DNA from: Ophiostoma sp. CBS 140.51
Lineage: Eukaryota; Ascomycota; Sordariomycetes; Ophiostomatales; Ophiostomataceae
Length of the DNA stretch: 26,992 nucleotides
Reading direction: 5' to 3'
Assembly: GCA_029298735.1 (NCBI GenBank)
Contig: JANSLP010000398.1
Coordinates: forward strand, 1-26,992
Shown here piece after piece: positions 10,903 through 18,781 of the stretch. The translations under genes were made by a program, and so were the position numbers. Below the pieces are notes generated by a model, which was given only the letters and a program-made list of their open reading frames with translations, was not told where the DNA came from and made no database searches. Within the stretch, counting starts at the first letter, position 1, and each line of letters begins with the position of its first letter.

Positions 10903-11902
10903 TTAGTCGCTGGAAAATGTTAGCAGATGTGTCAAAAAAATGGATCAGAAAAGGAAAGAGCTTCACATACAAAAGACCACCGAAACCGCCGTCGGAGCCA
11001 GACTCCTCGTCCTCCTCCTCGGCCTTCTCCTCAGCAGCCTCAGCCTTGGTCTCCTCAGCAGCGGCGACAGGCGCAGCAGCAGCGTAGGCCTCGGGGTTGG
11101 CGATGCGGTCCTTGAGGTCCTCAATCTCGGGCCACGAGATCTCAGTCTCAATGGCGACGGCCAGGACCTTCTTGTAGGAGTTGACCAGCGAGTGCATGAC
11201 CGAGGGCAGGGTGGGGAAGTTGATGGCGAGCGAGACGCAGGCAATCGTGGTGACGGCCGACGAGAAAGCGCCCAGGAGCTGCTCCTCACCAATGTCCAGG
11301 ACCTCAGGGGGGAAGGTGTTGCCCTGGTCGTAGACCTGCTCAATGCCCATACCGTAGGTGAAGGGCGAGATGTTGAGCATGTTCAGCAGGGTGGCCTCGG
11401 AGGGACCGACCTTGCTGCCACCCTCGACCAGCTTGAGGTCCGTGGTGATCTCAATGGTACCACGGGCAATCTTGGTGGGGACACCGAGGGCCTGGAAGAA
11501 GGAGGTCTTGCCGGGCTCCATGCCGGTGTTGCCGGCGGGGATCCACACGTCAATGGGAGCAATGGCACCAGCACGGGCAGGGGCCGCGACCTTGTTGACC
11601 AGGATCTTGTCGCGGATCTCCTTGAGGTCGCCGTTGGTGAAGACGAAGCCAATGTTGCCCTTGACGAAGGGCAGCAGGCGCTCGTACTCGGGGGTGTCGA
11701 CAACAAAGGTCTTGAGGGCACGGCGCACCATGGTGTTCTTGCCCATCAGGACGATGCCTTCGCCGCGGAGCGACTGGCGGATCTCGTGCATCTGCTGCGA
11801 GCTGACATTGTCGACGCCGACGATGAAGATGGACTGGTAGCTCTCGAGCAAGCCCTTGAGCTTGTCGAAGTAGCCAGCCTTGTTTGCCGATTTGCCCCCC
11901 AT
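10903..11902 (-). CDS. RPP0: 60S acidic ribosomal protein P0 (uL10), ribosomal stalk base
   Basis: Two coding exons, 11902-10971 and 10909-10903, encode 312 residues, the normal length for P0. The start MGGKSANKAGYFDKLKGLL is the canonical eukaryotic P0 N-terminus. The rRNA-binding uL10 domain occupies roughly 1-190 (SSQQMHEIRQSLRG, GKNTMVRRAL, GNIGFVFTNGDLKEIRDKIL, PIDVWIPAGNTGMEPGKTSFFQALG). The P1/P2-binding helices follow, then an Ala/Glu hinge and the acidic tail. The tail ends in GFGGLFD only after removing a 61-nt intron; the last exon contributes C-GAC-TAA, so F311 is split by the intron and D312 is the last residue. By family knowledge P0 anchors the P1/P2 heterodimers and its tail contacts elongation factors on the ribosome. 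Divergent from TRM82 with a 469-bp shared upstream region; convergent with MSH1. Confidence 0.97.
10910..10970 (-). other. RPP0 intron, 61 nt, inside the C-terminal LFD tail
   Basis: Read on the minus strand: donor GTATGT (10970-10965), branch site TGCTAAC, acceptor TTTTCCAG ending at 10910. It interrupts the second-last codon (TT|C). Without splicing the protein reads on through LYVKLFPFL and loses the conserved end, so recovery of LFD and a stop strongly supports the call. Confidence 0.92.
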
Positions 11903-12371
11903 ATCTTCTTTTGTTACGAAGGCAGGATGTTTAAGGGCAAATGAATTTGTATTGTTCGTTGAAAGGGTTGGTGGTCGGTGGTGGTGGAAAGTGGTGATGT
12001 TGAGAGAAGCTTCCAAGATTTTTTTTTTCGAGGCCAGCCGCGCCGATTCTGAGATACACCCCCAGCCTGCACCTTCCCGCAGCTGCACGGAAAAAATTGT
12101 CGGAAGGCGCTAGTAATATTTTTCCTGTGGGATTTCTGTATAGGGTTTGTTGGCTTTCCGTATAGGGTTAGTTTGTTTTGATTATGTCAGCAAGAGCTTC
12201 AGTCACATGGTCATTCACGTGCAAATGACAAATGTGGACCTCGACGTTAGCTTGTGAGGCTCGCAATTTTCACGAAAGCCACTTACACACGACGACGACT
12301 GCAAAAGTTCACCACATCTCACTGTATTTCAGTCGAATTTCATCATTGACTGTCGACCGAGATCCGCCAAC
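11903..12371. promoter_or_regulatory. Bidirectional upstream region of RPP0 and TRM82
   Basis: 469 bp between divergent start codons. The RPP0 leader side (minus strand, 11903-12010) is rich in CCACCA/CAACA triplets and lacks a Kozak-breaking upstream ATG near the start. Two copies of GTATAGGGTT lie at 12138-12147 and 12160-12169, pointing the same way and 22 bp apart. Similar TAGGGTT elements are known at fungal ribosomal-protein promoters (Tbf1/telobox type). Transcription start sites are not determinable here. Confidence 0.6.
12138..12169 (+). promoter_or_regulatory. Paired telobox-like sites (GTATAGGGTT x2)
   Basis: Two identical 10-mers start at 12138 and 12160, a spacing of 22 bp (about two helical turns), 236-267 bp upstream of the RPP0 start codon. 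The core TAGGGTT matches the telomere-repeat-like element bound by Tbf1-type Myb factors at ribosomal-protein genes of many fungi. The factor and function are inferred. Confidence 0.55.
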
Positions 12372-14212
12372 ATGTCCGTTCCAATCCACCGCCTCAAGGT
12401 GTGCGGCAGCATCCTGGTCGCCGCCCGGGGCGCCAGCATCCACACATTCAACATCGCGGACGGGTCACATATTGCTGCATGGCAAGTGCCACAGCCAGCA
12501 GACAAGGAGGAGGTGAAGGAGGAAGAGAAGGAGGAGGAGAAGCAGGAGGACGAGGCTGTGGAACCACCAGCAGAAGAGGCTGCTGAGGAAGAAGGTGGTG
12601 AGGACGACCCGCCATCAAAAAGGAGACGGATCGATGAAACGGAGGAAAAGGAAAACACAAATGAACAAGATCAACAACAACAAAACAATGCCGATGCAAA
12701 CGGAAATGGCAACAACAACGTCGAAAAGAAAAAGAAGAAGCACAGGTCCAAGGCTAAGCCGAAGCCCAAAGCTCCTAGTCAAAAGCCAGTGGCCCTCCGC
12801 ACAGCCGATCTGCCAGTCGTCAGCATCCTCGAGGCGACAGCGGACGGCCGCCATCTGGTCGTCATGATGGGCCACGATAAGACACTGCGCGTGCTGGCGC
12901 ACGACCTACAGGGCCACCTGACCCAGCTCAGCGCACGGGTCATGCCCAAGCGGCCCTGTGCCGTGGCGTTTACCGCCGACAACCAGACGATCTTGTCCGG
13001 CGACAAGTTTGGCGACGTCTATGCTTTGCCTTTGATCGAGGTGGAGTTGACAGAGGAGGAAAGGGCTGCAGAAAAGGCGGCCAAGGAGGCTGCTGCCGAA
13101 AAGGACGAGGCCGACAAAAAGGCACAAGAAGCAATCATTGCGCCCCTCCGCCTTGAAGCCAACCAGTTTACCGTCCACACCAAGGGCAATCGCCAAGCTT
13201 TGGAGAACCAGCGCCGCCAAAAGGAGCTGCTCTTGCAGCAGGGGCTCGACCCGGCGAAGAAGGATCTTGAGACCAGCAGCAGCGAGTACCAGCTTCTGTT
13301 GGGCCACGTCTCGATGCTGACGGCTGTCGCGGTGGCCGATGGCTATTTGGAGGGTGAAGTTCAAAATCAAAAGGGAAAGAAGCCACGCCGCCCACTGATC
13401 CTAACGGCCGACCGCGACGAGCACATTCGTGTTTCGCGTGGTGTTGTCGGCCCCACGGCAGCCACCTCCCAGACGCACGTCATTGAGACATTTTGTTTGG
13501 GACACACGTCGTTTGTCAGCCGGCTGTGCATCCCTGCCAGCCGGCCCGACCGTTTGATTTCGGGCGGCGGTGACGGCGTGCTGCGGGTGTGGACCTTTTG
13601 GCCCGAGGGCCGGCTGGTGGGCACAGCCGACCTGGCGTCGCTGGTGGCCAGTGTGTCGGGCGCTGAAGCTAAGGTGGCCCTGTCCGGGTTGTACGCGTTT
13701 GGCTCCAAGGCGGCCAGCGATCCGGACGCCATGACGGACGAAGCCGTCTCGGACGCCTTTATCGTGGCCATTTGCGAGAGGTAAGTCAAGTCACCATGGA
13801 CAAGCGTGTTTATTCTCATTTACTAATTGTGCGTAGAATCCCCGTCCTCTTCTTCTTCCGGTTCGCGACTGATGGTGCAACGCTTTCTCACACGCAGACG
13901 CTGCAGCTGCCAGAAGGACAGCTGCCGCTGGATGTGGCCGAGGTTGACGAGGGTCAGGCCCGCCGGCTGCTTGTGGCGACGGCGCCCGCCGAGGAGGAGG
14001 CTGTGGCCGACGCGCCGACGTCGACGTCTCTGCTGGCGTTGACGAGCACTAAGGAGGGCTGGGCAGTGGCCGAGGCGTCGCCGTTTGCTACGCTGCCGCA
14101 AGCGACGGCCGAAGACGACCCGGAGACGGCCACGCTAGACCGTGCTACGTTGCGGAAGCTGCTGCTGCAGAGCAACGAGAGCCTGCGCAAGGACAGCGAG
14201 AACGAGGAGTAG
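12372..14212 (+). CDS. TRM82: tRNA (guanine-N7)-methyltransferase non-catalytic subunit, WD-repeat (Trm82/WDR4)
   Basis: Two exons, 12372-13780 and 13837-14212, encode 594 residues. Family knowledge: Trm82 is the WD40 scaffold that stabilises the catalytic Trm8 subunit, which makes m7G46 in tRNA. Supporting sequence: N-terminal strand PIHRLKVCGSILVAARG; WD-type blades at about 148-176, 196-222 and 305-356 (LILTADRDEHIRVSR); and the hallmark ETFCLGHTSFVSRLC (372-386), then a blade ending GGGDGVLRVWTFWPEG. Two insertions make it longer than the 444-residue yeast protein: a Glu-rich then Lys-rich stretch (45-135) with nuclear-localisation-like SKRRR (82-86) and KKKKKHRSK; and a charged helix (225-255). 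Exon 2 supplies the last blade and an acidic C-terminus. Start chosen as the first ATG after stop codons with good N-terminal fit. The Trm8 partner is not in the window. Confidence 0.93.
13781..13836 (+). other. TRM82 intron, 56 nt
   Basis: Donor GTAAGT at 13781, branch site TACTAAT near 13820, acceptor GCGTAG ending at 13836. Splicing joins GAG AG|A ATC CCC and gives CERIPVLFFFRF. The donor itself supplies an in-frame TAA (13782-13784), so unspliced RNA stops at once and lacks the last 124 residues. Confidence 0.92.
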
Positions 14213-15042
14213 GAACAAAAAAAGGGGGTTGGCATTTTAATATCGCATTGGAACACCATCTAGCATTTGATTTTAAGAATAGACAACTACATCATCGCAA
14301 GATTCACCATCGTCAACATCTCAGCCAAGTCATCGGGAACAGAAGGTAAGTTTTGAATGTTTTTCAGTTAAACAAAGGTAAAGAAAAGGTGTGTAGAAAA
14401 AACAAATGCCGTCTATGAAATCCTCTTTAACGCCAAGAAAGGGGAAAAGTTGCAACAAAGGGGAAAGGAAGAAGCGAACTATAAAGGAAGAAAAGGGCGG
14501 GAAAAATCAACAGAACGGAATAGAACGGCAAAAACAAAAAAGGAAAGAAGAGGAAGGGAGAGAACGAGAGAAGAGGACCAGACGAGAGACTGCGACAACG
14601 ACAGCTCATCAGTCGTACCGGTCCGCGAACCTGACTGTCGTGCTTTGTGTCTTGTCTCTCGTTGGTCTCGCCTCCTGTCTCTGTCTCTCTCTTCTCATCT
14701 TTCCCACATCATGAGGTGACAATGACAATCACACGCCCACGCGCACAACATTTCATTTCAACCCCCCTCCTCCTCTTTACACCGCCCATTCTGTCCCACC
14801 CCAACCCAACGCTCCAAGAAAAATGCTTTAACTCTTTGTCTTTTTGTCTTTTCAAATCATCATCCTCATTCATCGTCGCCATGCACCCCCACGTAACGCT
14901 ATATTTCTTTTCGTTGTTCATGTTCTTTTCTTTCGAATATTTGCATATATTTTTCGTTGTTCGTGTAGGTCGGTCGCAATCGAGTCTTAGTCTTGCTGCT
15001 GCTCACAACTTGACAGCTTCGCAGTCTCGCTGCTCGCGGCGC
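14213..15042. other. Convergent 3' flanks of TRM82 and YDJ1
   Basis: 830 bp between facing stop codons. It contains a purine-rich stretch (14430-14600) followed by a C/T-rich stretch (14640-14870) and T-rich sequence to 14960. ORFs in it are low-complexity products of this composition. The purine block followed by a pyrimidine block could allow some pairing in a read-through transcript, but no specific stem was established. No RNA gene recognised. Confidence 0.6.
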
Positions 15043-16612
15043 TTACTGCGACGCGCACTGCACGCGCTCGGCCTGCGGGTGGCCATCGTCCTCATCATCC
15101 GACATGGCGTTGGGGTTGCCGGCACCGGCAAAGCCGCGGGCACCGCCGTTAGCGGTGGGGTCGACCTCCTCAAGATCGGCGGCCTCGGTCATAGCATCGG
15201 TCGGCGGGACGTTCTCGACGGCGGGCGAGGGCAGGAGGTTGCGCAGGGCCTCAAAAGCGGCCGGGTCCTCGGTCCAGTTCTTCTCGGGGAACTTGACGTT
15301 GAACTTGATGTAGAGGTTACCGAAATCGTGGTGGCGGTACGTGGGCATACCCTGGCCACGGACCATACGGACGGCGTCTGGGAGGTTGTTAGCAGTGTTC
15401 TGGGCTGCATTCTCATCTGCCTCCATGATGGGGATGTACTCACTTTGTGAAATGGCCTCGCCGGGCAGAATGTCGACGGACAGCCACCGGTCGTCGAGGT
15501 GCTCAATGTAGATGGTGCCACCGGCCAGAGCGGTGACGAGCTCAATGTCGCAGTTGTACAGCAGGTCGTCCTCGCGGCGCGTGAAGCGAGCGTGGGGCTT
15601 CTGCTCAATCTCAAAGACGACGTCACCGGCCTGGATGCCGGGAGCCTGGTCACCCTCGCCGCGGAAGTCGACGCGGGTACCGCTCCGGACGCCACGGTCG
15701 ACGTGGACGTGCAGGACCTTGCGATCGACGACGGTCTTCTTGCCGCTGCAGTTCTTGCACCGATCCTTGTCCTTGATGATCTCGCCCTCGCCGTTGCAGT
15801 CGGGGCAGGCAGTCTGGAAGCGCTGGATCATGGGACCCATCTGGCGCATCATGGTCTTCATACCGTGGCCGTCGCAGCCAGGGCAGACGCGCACGGCGCC
15901 CTCCTTGCCGCCGCGGCCCTCACACTTGGGGCAGATAACCGAGCGCTGCAGGGCGAGCTTAGAGACCTTGCCGCGGTAAATGTCCTCGAGGGAGACCTTG
16001 TGGGTGTGGTGGATGGTGCGGGCCTTTGGCGGGCCGCGGGACTGCATGCCGCCGCCGCCGCCGCCGAACATGCCGCCGAGGCCACCGCCGAAGCCCTGGC
16101 CGCCAAAGAACTGGGCGAACAGGTCCTCAGCGGCCATGCCGCCGCCACCACCAGCACCGCCCTCGAGGCCGGCCTCGCCGTACTGGTCGTAGACCTGGCG
16201 CTTATTCGCATCGGACAGGATCTCGTAGGCGTGGGAGATCTCCTTGAACTTCTCCTCGGCAGCCGGGTTGTGTGCGTTCTTATCTGAGGGGGGTTAGTAG
16301 GGGTTCTGATATTCATACATATGAGGGTACATTAACTGGGAACCTACCAGGATGGTGCTTAAGGGCGCCGACCCGGTATGCCTTTCTCAGCTCCTGCTCG
16401 GTGGCTGTTGGCGCAACCTGATATTGAAGTTAGTATGTGAATAGACGTAGCGACAGAAAAGAGGAAAGATCTACAGCCCCGGCCAAGACAACTCTCTCAA
16501 GACGACAACAAGTCCCTCAAGAGCCTCCGGACCGCAGGCGCATATGATCTTGTTGTATATTCGGGCCAGCACTTACGCCGAGGACGTCGTAGAGTTTCGT
16601 CTCGCGAACCAT
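15043..16612 (-). CDS. YDJ1: Class I (type A) Hsp40/DnaJ co-chaperone, farnesylated (Ydj1/Mas5)
   Basis: Four coding exons, 16612-16577, 16417-16348, 16283-15444 and 15377-15043, encode 426 residues. The J domain is at 1-70 with HPD at 34-36, matching the yeast Ydj1 position. The Gly-rich linker is at about 71-125. Four CxxCxG zinc-binding repeats start at C153, C169, C195 and C211 (CPKCEGRG, CPGCDGHG, CPDCNGEG, CKNCSGKK). C-terminal substrate-binding domains contain LAGGTIYIEHLDDRWL and VRGQGMPTYRHHDFGNLYIKF. The protein ends in CASQ, the CaaX farnesylation box also found in yeast Ydj1, so membrane attachment is expected. Family role: stimulates Hsp70 ATPase, delivers unfolded clients, supports import into mitochondria and ER. 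Every exon junction restores conserved residues (LG|VAP, HHPD|K, AISQN|AVRM). A likely leader intron and a heat-shock element lie upstream. Confidence 0.97.
15378..15443 (-). other. YDJ1 coding intron 3, 66 nt, in frame
   Basis: Donor GTGAGT (15443-15438), branch site TGCTAAC, acceptor CTCCCAG ending at 15378. The length is a multiple of three and there is no stop, so an ORF finder reads straight through and adds 22 residues. Removal gives GEAISQNAVRMVRGQGMP, which fits the family without a gap. Confidence 0.9.
16284..16347 (-). other. YDJ1 coding intron 2, 64 nt
   Basis: Donor GTAGGT (16347-16342), branch site CTACTAAC, acceptor CCTCAG ending at 16284. Splicing forms the Asp codon of the catalytic HPD motif (G|AT), so the J domain is functional only after splicing. 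Confidence 0.93.
16418..16576 (-). other. YDJ1 coding intron 1, 159 nt
   Basis: Donor GTAAGT (16576-16571), branch site ATACTAAC, acceptor AATATCAG ending at 16418. It follows a first coding exon of only 12 codons (MVRETKLYDVLG) and is phase 0. Confidence 0.93.
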
Positions 16613-16760
16613 AGTGGCGGTTGTGGTGGTATTCGGACGTTGAAGGGTATATTATTACGGTAAAATGGAAAGGGGTATCGTAAAGAAAGAGAGGAGATTG
16701 TTCGTTTCGCTTGGTTCGATGTCTATTCGCTTGTGTTGTAATCTTCAAAAAGTAGATGGT

Positions 16761-17380
16761 CTGATTCGACAGATTAGTTGTTGTCCGGGGTAAAGTTTTG
16801 AATATGGATCTTGAAAGACGAAGAAAGGAGACCAAGATAGAGAGGTATGGTATAAGAAGAGGAGATAAGAAGGGAATAGAGGGAAGAGTGTAAAGGTCTA
16901 GAAGAGGCGAGGCGACGCGAGGCGACGCAAAGGGAAAGGAAGGCAGGAGAAAGAGGCAAACGTGATGTGCGAGGCTTATCCAAGCAGAGTGAGCATGGGA
17001 ATGGAAAGGAGAGAAAGAGTGAGGGTGCGTGTCCGGGCTGTCATATGAAAATATGACTACATGGGCGACCCGGACAGGAGGGAGGAGAGGCAGGACGAAG
17101 ACCGAAAGGGCAAGGAGGGAGGAGGGGTGGTCCAGGCCGAAGCGAAGTGAATGTACAATGTAGGCGATAGGATATGACAGAGAGACAGAATGGCAGAGAA
17201 TATGCTAGCAAGACGACGCAAGCCAGGAAGTATGGGAAGAGTTTGTGGGGTGCTGGGCGTCCCGGAAGAGGAGGGGTTTGGAATGTGATACTCTCAGAGG
17301 GTGAGGAGAGCAAGATGAAGAGTAGATGCAGGGCAGAGAAGAGGCTGAGGAGAGTAGAGGGACATCGAAGAGAGACTCAC
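16761..17380 (-). other. Probable 5'-leader intron of YDJ1, about 620 nt
   Basis: On the minus strand a CT-rich leader ending in CATCACCAAAA meets a GTGAGT donor at 17380. A candidate branch site AACTAAT and acceptor CGAATCAG end at 16761, 149 nt before the start codon. The intervening sequence has no coding character. The heat-shock element about 385 bp further upstream fits a transcription start in the 17.4-17.7 kb range. No transcript evidence is available, and other acceptors in 16620-16800 are possible. Confidence 0.5.
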
Positions 17381-17763
17381 TTTTGGTGATGTTGTGATGC
17401 TTGCGACGACACGAATGACGAGGTGAAGCTTGAGAGGATATGCAAAGGTCGCAGAAGGCGGAGCGTAATGAAGAAACGTAGAACGAAGAATAAGAAGCAC
17501 GGAAAAGAAAAGAGAGCCTGGTCGAGGAGGAGGAGAGAGAAGGAGGATCGAAGAACCGGCGTATTCGCTTTTCTTCTTTGATCTTCTTTTTTTGTCACTT
17601 GTCCGAGGGCTTGGCTGGGAAGTTGGAAGTAGTTGGTTGGGTTTTGGTGGTGCTAGTAGTGCGCGGGAGGGCCGCAGGCAGGTGCAAGGCAGGTAGGTGC
17701 AGGCTGCAGGAGGCAGCGCAGGGAAGGAGCGGTTGGTCTCGTTGGGGGGGAGGCTGGAACGGC

Positions 17764-17783
17764 TGAAGTTTCCAGGACGTTCC
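17764..17783. promoter_or_regulatory. Heat-shock element, four units
   Basis: Alternating trimers at exact 5-bp spacing: GAA at 17765, TTC at 17770, GGA (one mismatch to GAA) at 17775, TTC at 17780. This is the nGAAnnTTCn array bound by heat-shock factor trimers. It lies upstream of YDJ1, a gene heat-inducible in yeast, and the next gene (dehydrogenase) points its 3' end at it, so YDJ1 is the only plausible target. Confidence 0.65.
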
Positions 17784-18369
17784 TTCCGTTTTCGTTGCGA
17801 CGAGCTAACATACGTACTAGAAGGTCGACGAGTCACTGTAAATTAGAGCTCTCCCAGTGGACGAAGCCCTGTAACACAAAGTGGTTTCTACGTAGAATTT
17901 ATCACGCCGAGACGCTTTTCGCTTTCTTCCGTTCAGAAAGCTGCAAAAGACCTGCAAAAAGCCTTTGTCAATAATGATGCTGCCAGGGGCAAAGACGGGC
18001 CATTGAGAGGCAAAGAAAAAACTAGAACCCCAGAGAGAGGCAGCGACCGACTCCGAATGGTTGGAAAAAGGGAAAGCAGATAAAAACGTCGAATCTCGAC
18101 TCAAAAAGGAATAGTGGACGGAGACCAAAGACACCAAAAAAGCCTGTGACGGTATTGCGACAGGGGCGACAGCGCCTCAGAAGTCCCTGAAAGCGCTAAA
18201 ACAGAAGAAACGAAACCCAAAAACCGTCCCAAGGGAGGCGCCAGGTGGGAAGGGAAAAGTGCTTCCCATGCAACGTAAAAAAAGTGGCGCCTCAGCCCCG
18301 CCGATGGAAAGCAATGGAAGCTCCTGGAGTGGTTGGAATGCGCGCTAGCGGACGAGGTTCCATGTAAGG

Positions 18370-18496
18370 GTACATACTCAAGCTGTGTTTTTAAGTGGTG
18401 AGCCTGGTACCGGTACAAGTTTGACTTACACGCGCCAATGTACTAGTACATATTCATATGCTTTTCGCTTGTACCTGTCTAAGCCTTCTCAGGTAC
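18370..18496. repeat. Cluster of seven GTAC tetramers, several in palindromes
   Basis: GTAC occurs at 18370, 18407, 18413, 18440, 18446, 18471 and 18493. They sit in palindromes GTACCGGTAC (18407-18416), ATGTACTAGTACAT (18438-18451) and AGGTACCT (18491-18498). By chance about one would be expected in 130 bp at most. Function unknown; it lies between the dehydrogenase stop codon and the YDJ1 upstream region. Confidence 0.7.
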
Positions 18497-18781
18497 CTCT
18501 ACATTGCATGCAAGGCTGCACTTGAGGCTGTCAAGGCATATCACGGATACGGTTCACGATGTTTTGCAGAGATTGGGGGGTTTGATATCAAACAAGCAAA
18601 TATATTAGAGTAGAGGAAATCAGGGCATTCTATGAAAAATTGCATGCAGTCGACAAAGGAAAGAAAAAGGAAAGAAGAAAACAAGCCAACGATCGATCAT
18701 CATCTCATGAACCTCAGCCCGTCAGCTTCGGTTTGTCAGCTCCAGGCTCGTCAGCCTTAGCTCCCGTCTGCTGCCGGCCAC

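Larger units (their letters stand above)
16613..18781. other. YDJ1 upstream region and 3' flank of the dehydrogenase gene
   Basis: 2.2 kb with no supported protein gene. The first 200 bp carry a CA-rich leader for YDJ1. From 16840 to 17560 the plus strand is purine-rich and repetitive, including a doubled GAGGCGACGC near 16907-16926. The minus-strand ORF at 17294-17836 is a low-complexity Ser/Pro/Arg reading of the CT-rich leader and is rejected. A heat-shock element lies at 17764-17783 and a GTAC-rich cluster at 18370-18496. The region 17816-18350 shows nothing recognisable. Confidence 0.6.

Noticed and set aside
10640..10970. Minus-strand reading frame continuing P0 for over 100 codons
   Set aside because: It is intron plus 3' UTR read-through; splicing 10970-10910 restores the family C-terminus and stop.
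10940..11944. 334-codon plus-strand ORF opposite RPP0
   Set aside because: It is the antisense shadow of a highly codon-biased ribosomal gene; the sense frame is unambiguous P0.
15499..16287. 262-codon plus-strand ORF opposite YDJ1
   Set aside because: Ala/Leu/Asp/Val-rich shadow produced by GC-biased codons of the Hsp40 gene.
17294..17836. 180-codon minus-strand ORF upstream of YDJ1
   Set aside because: Ser/Pro/Arg-rich translation of a CT-rich leader, crossing a proposed splice donor.
17816..17890. tRNA-like stretch on the minus strand (CACTGGGAGAGC)
   Set aside because: It resembles a D-arm, but no acceptor stem, anticodon arm or GGTTCGA-type B box could be assembled.
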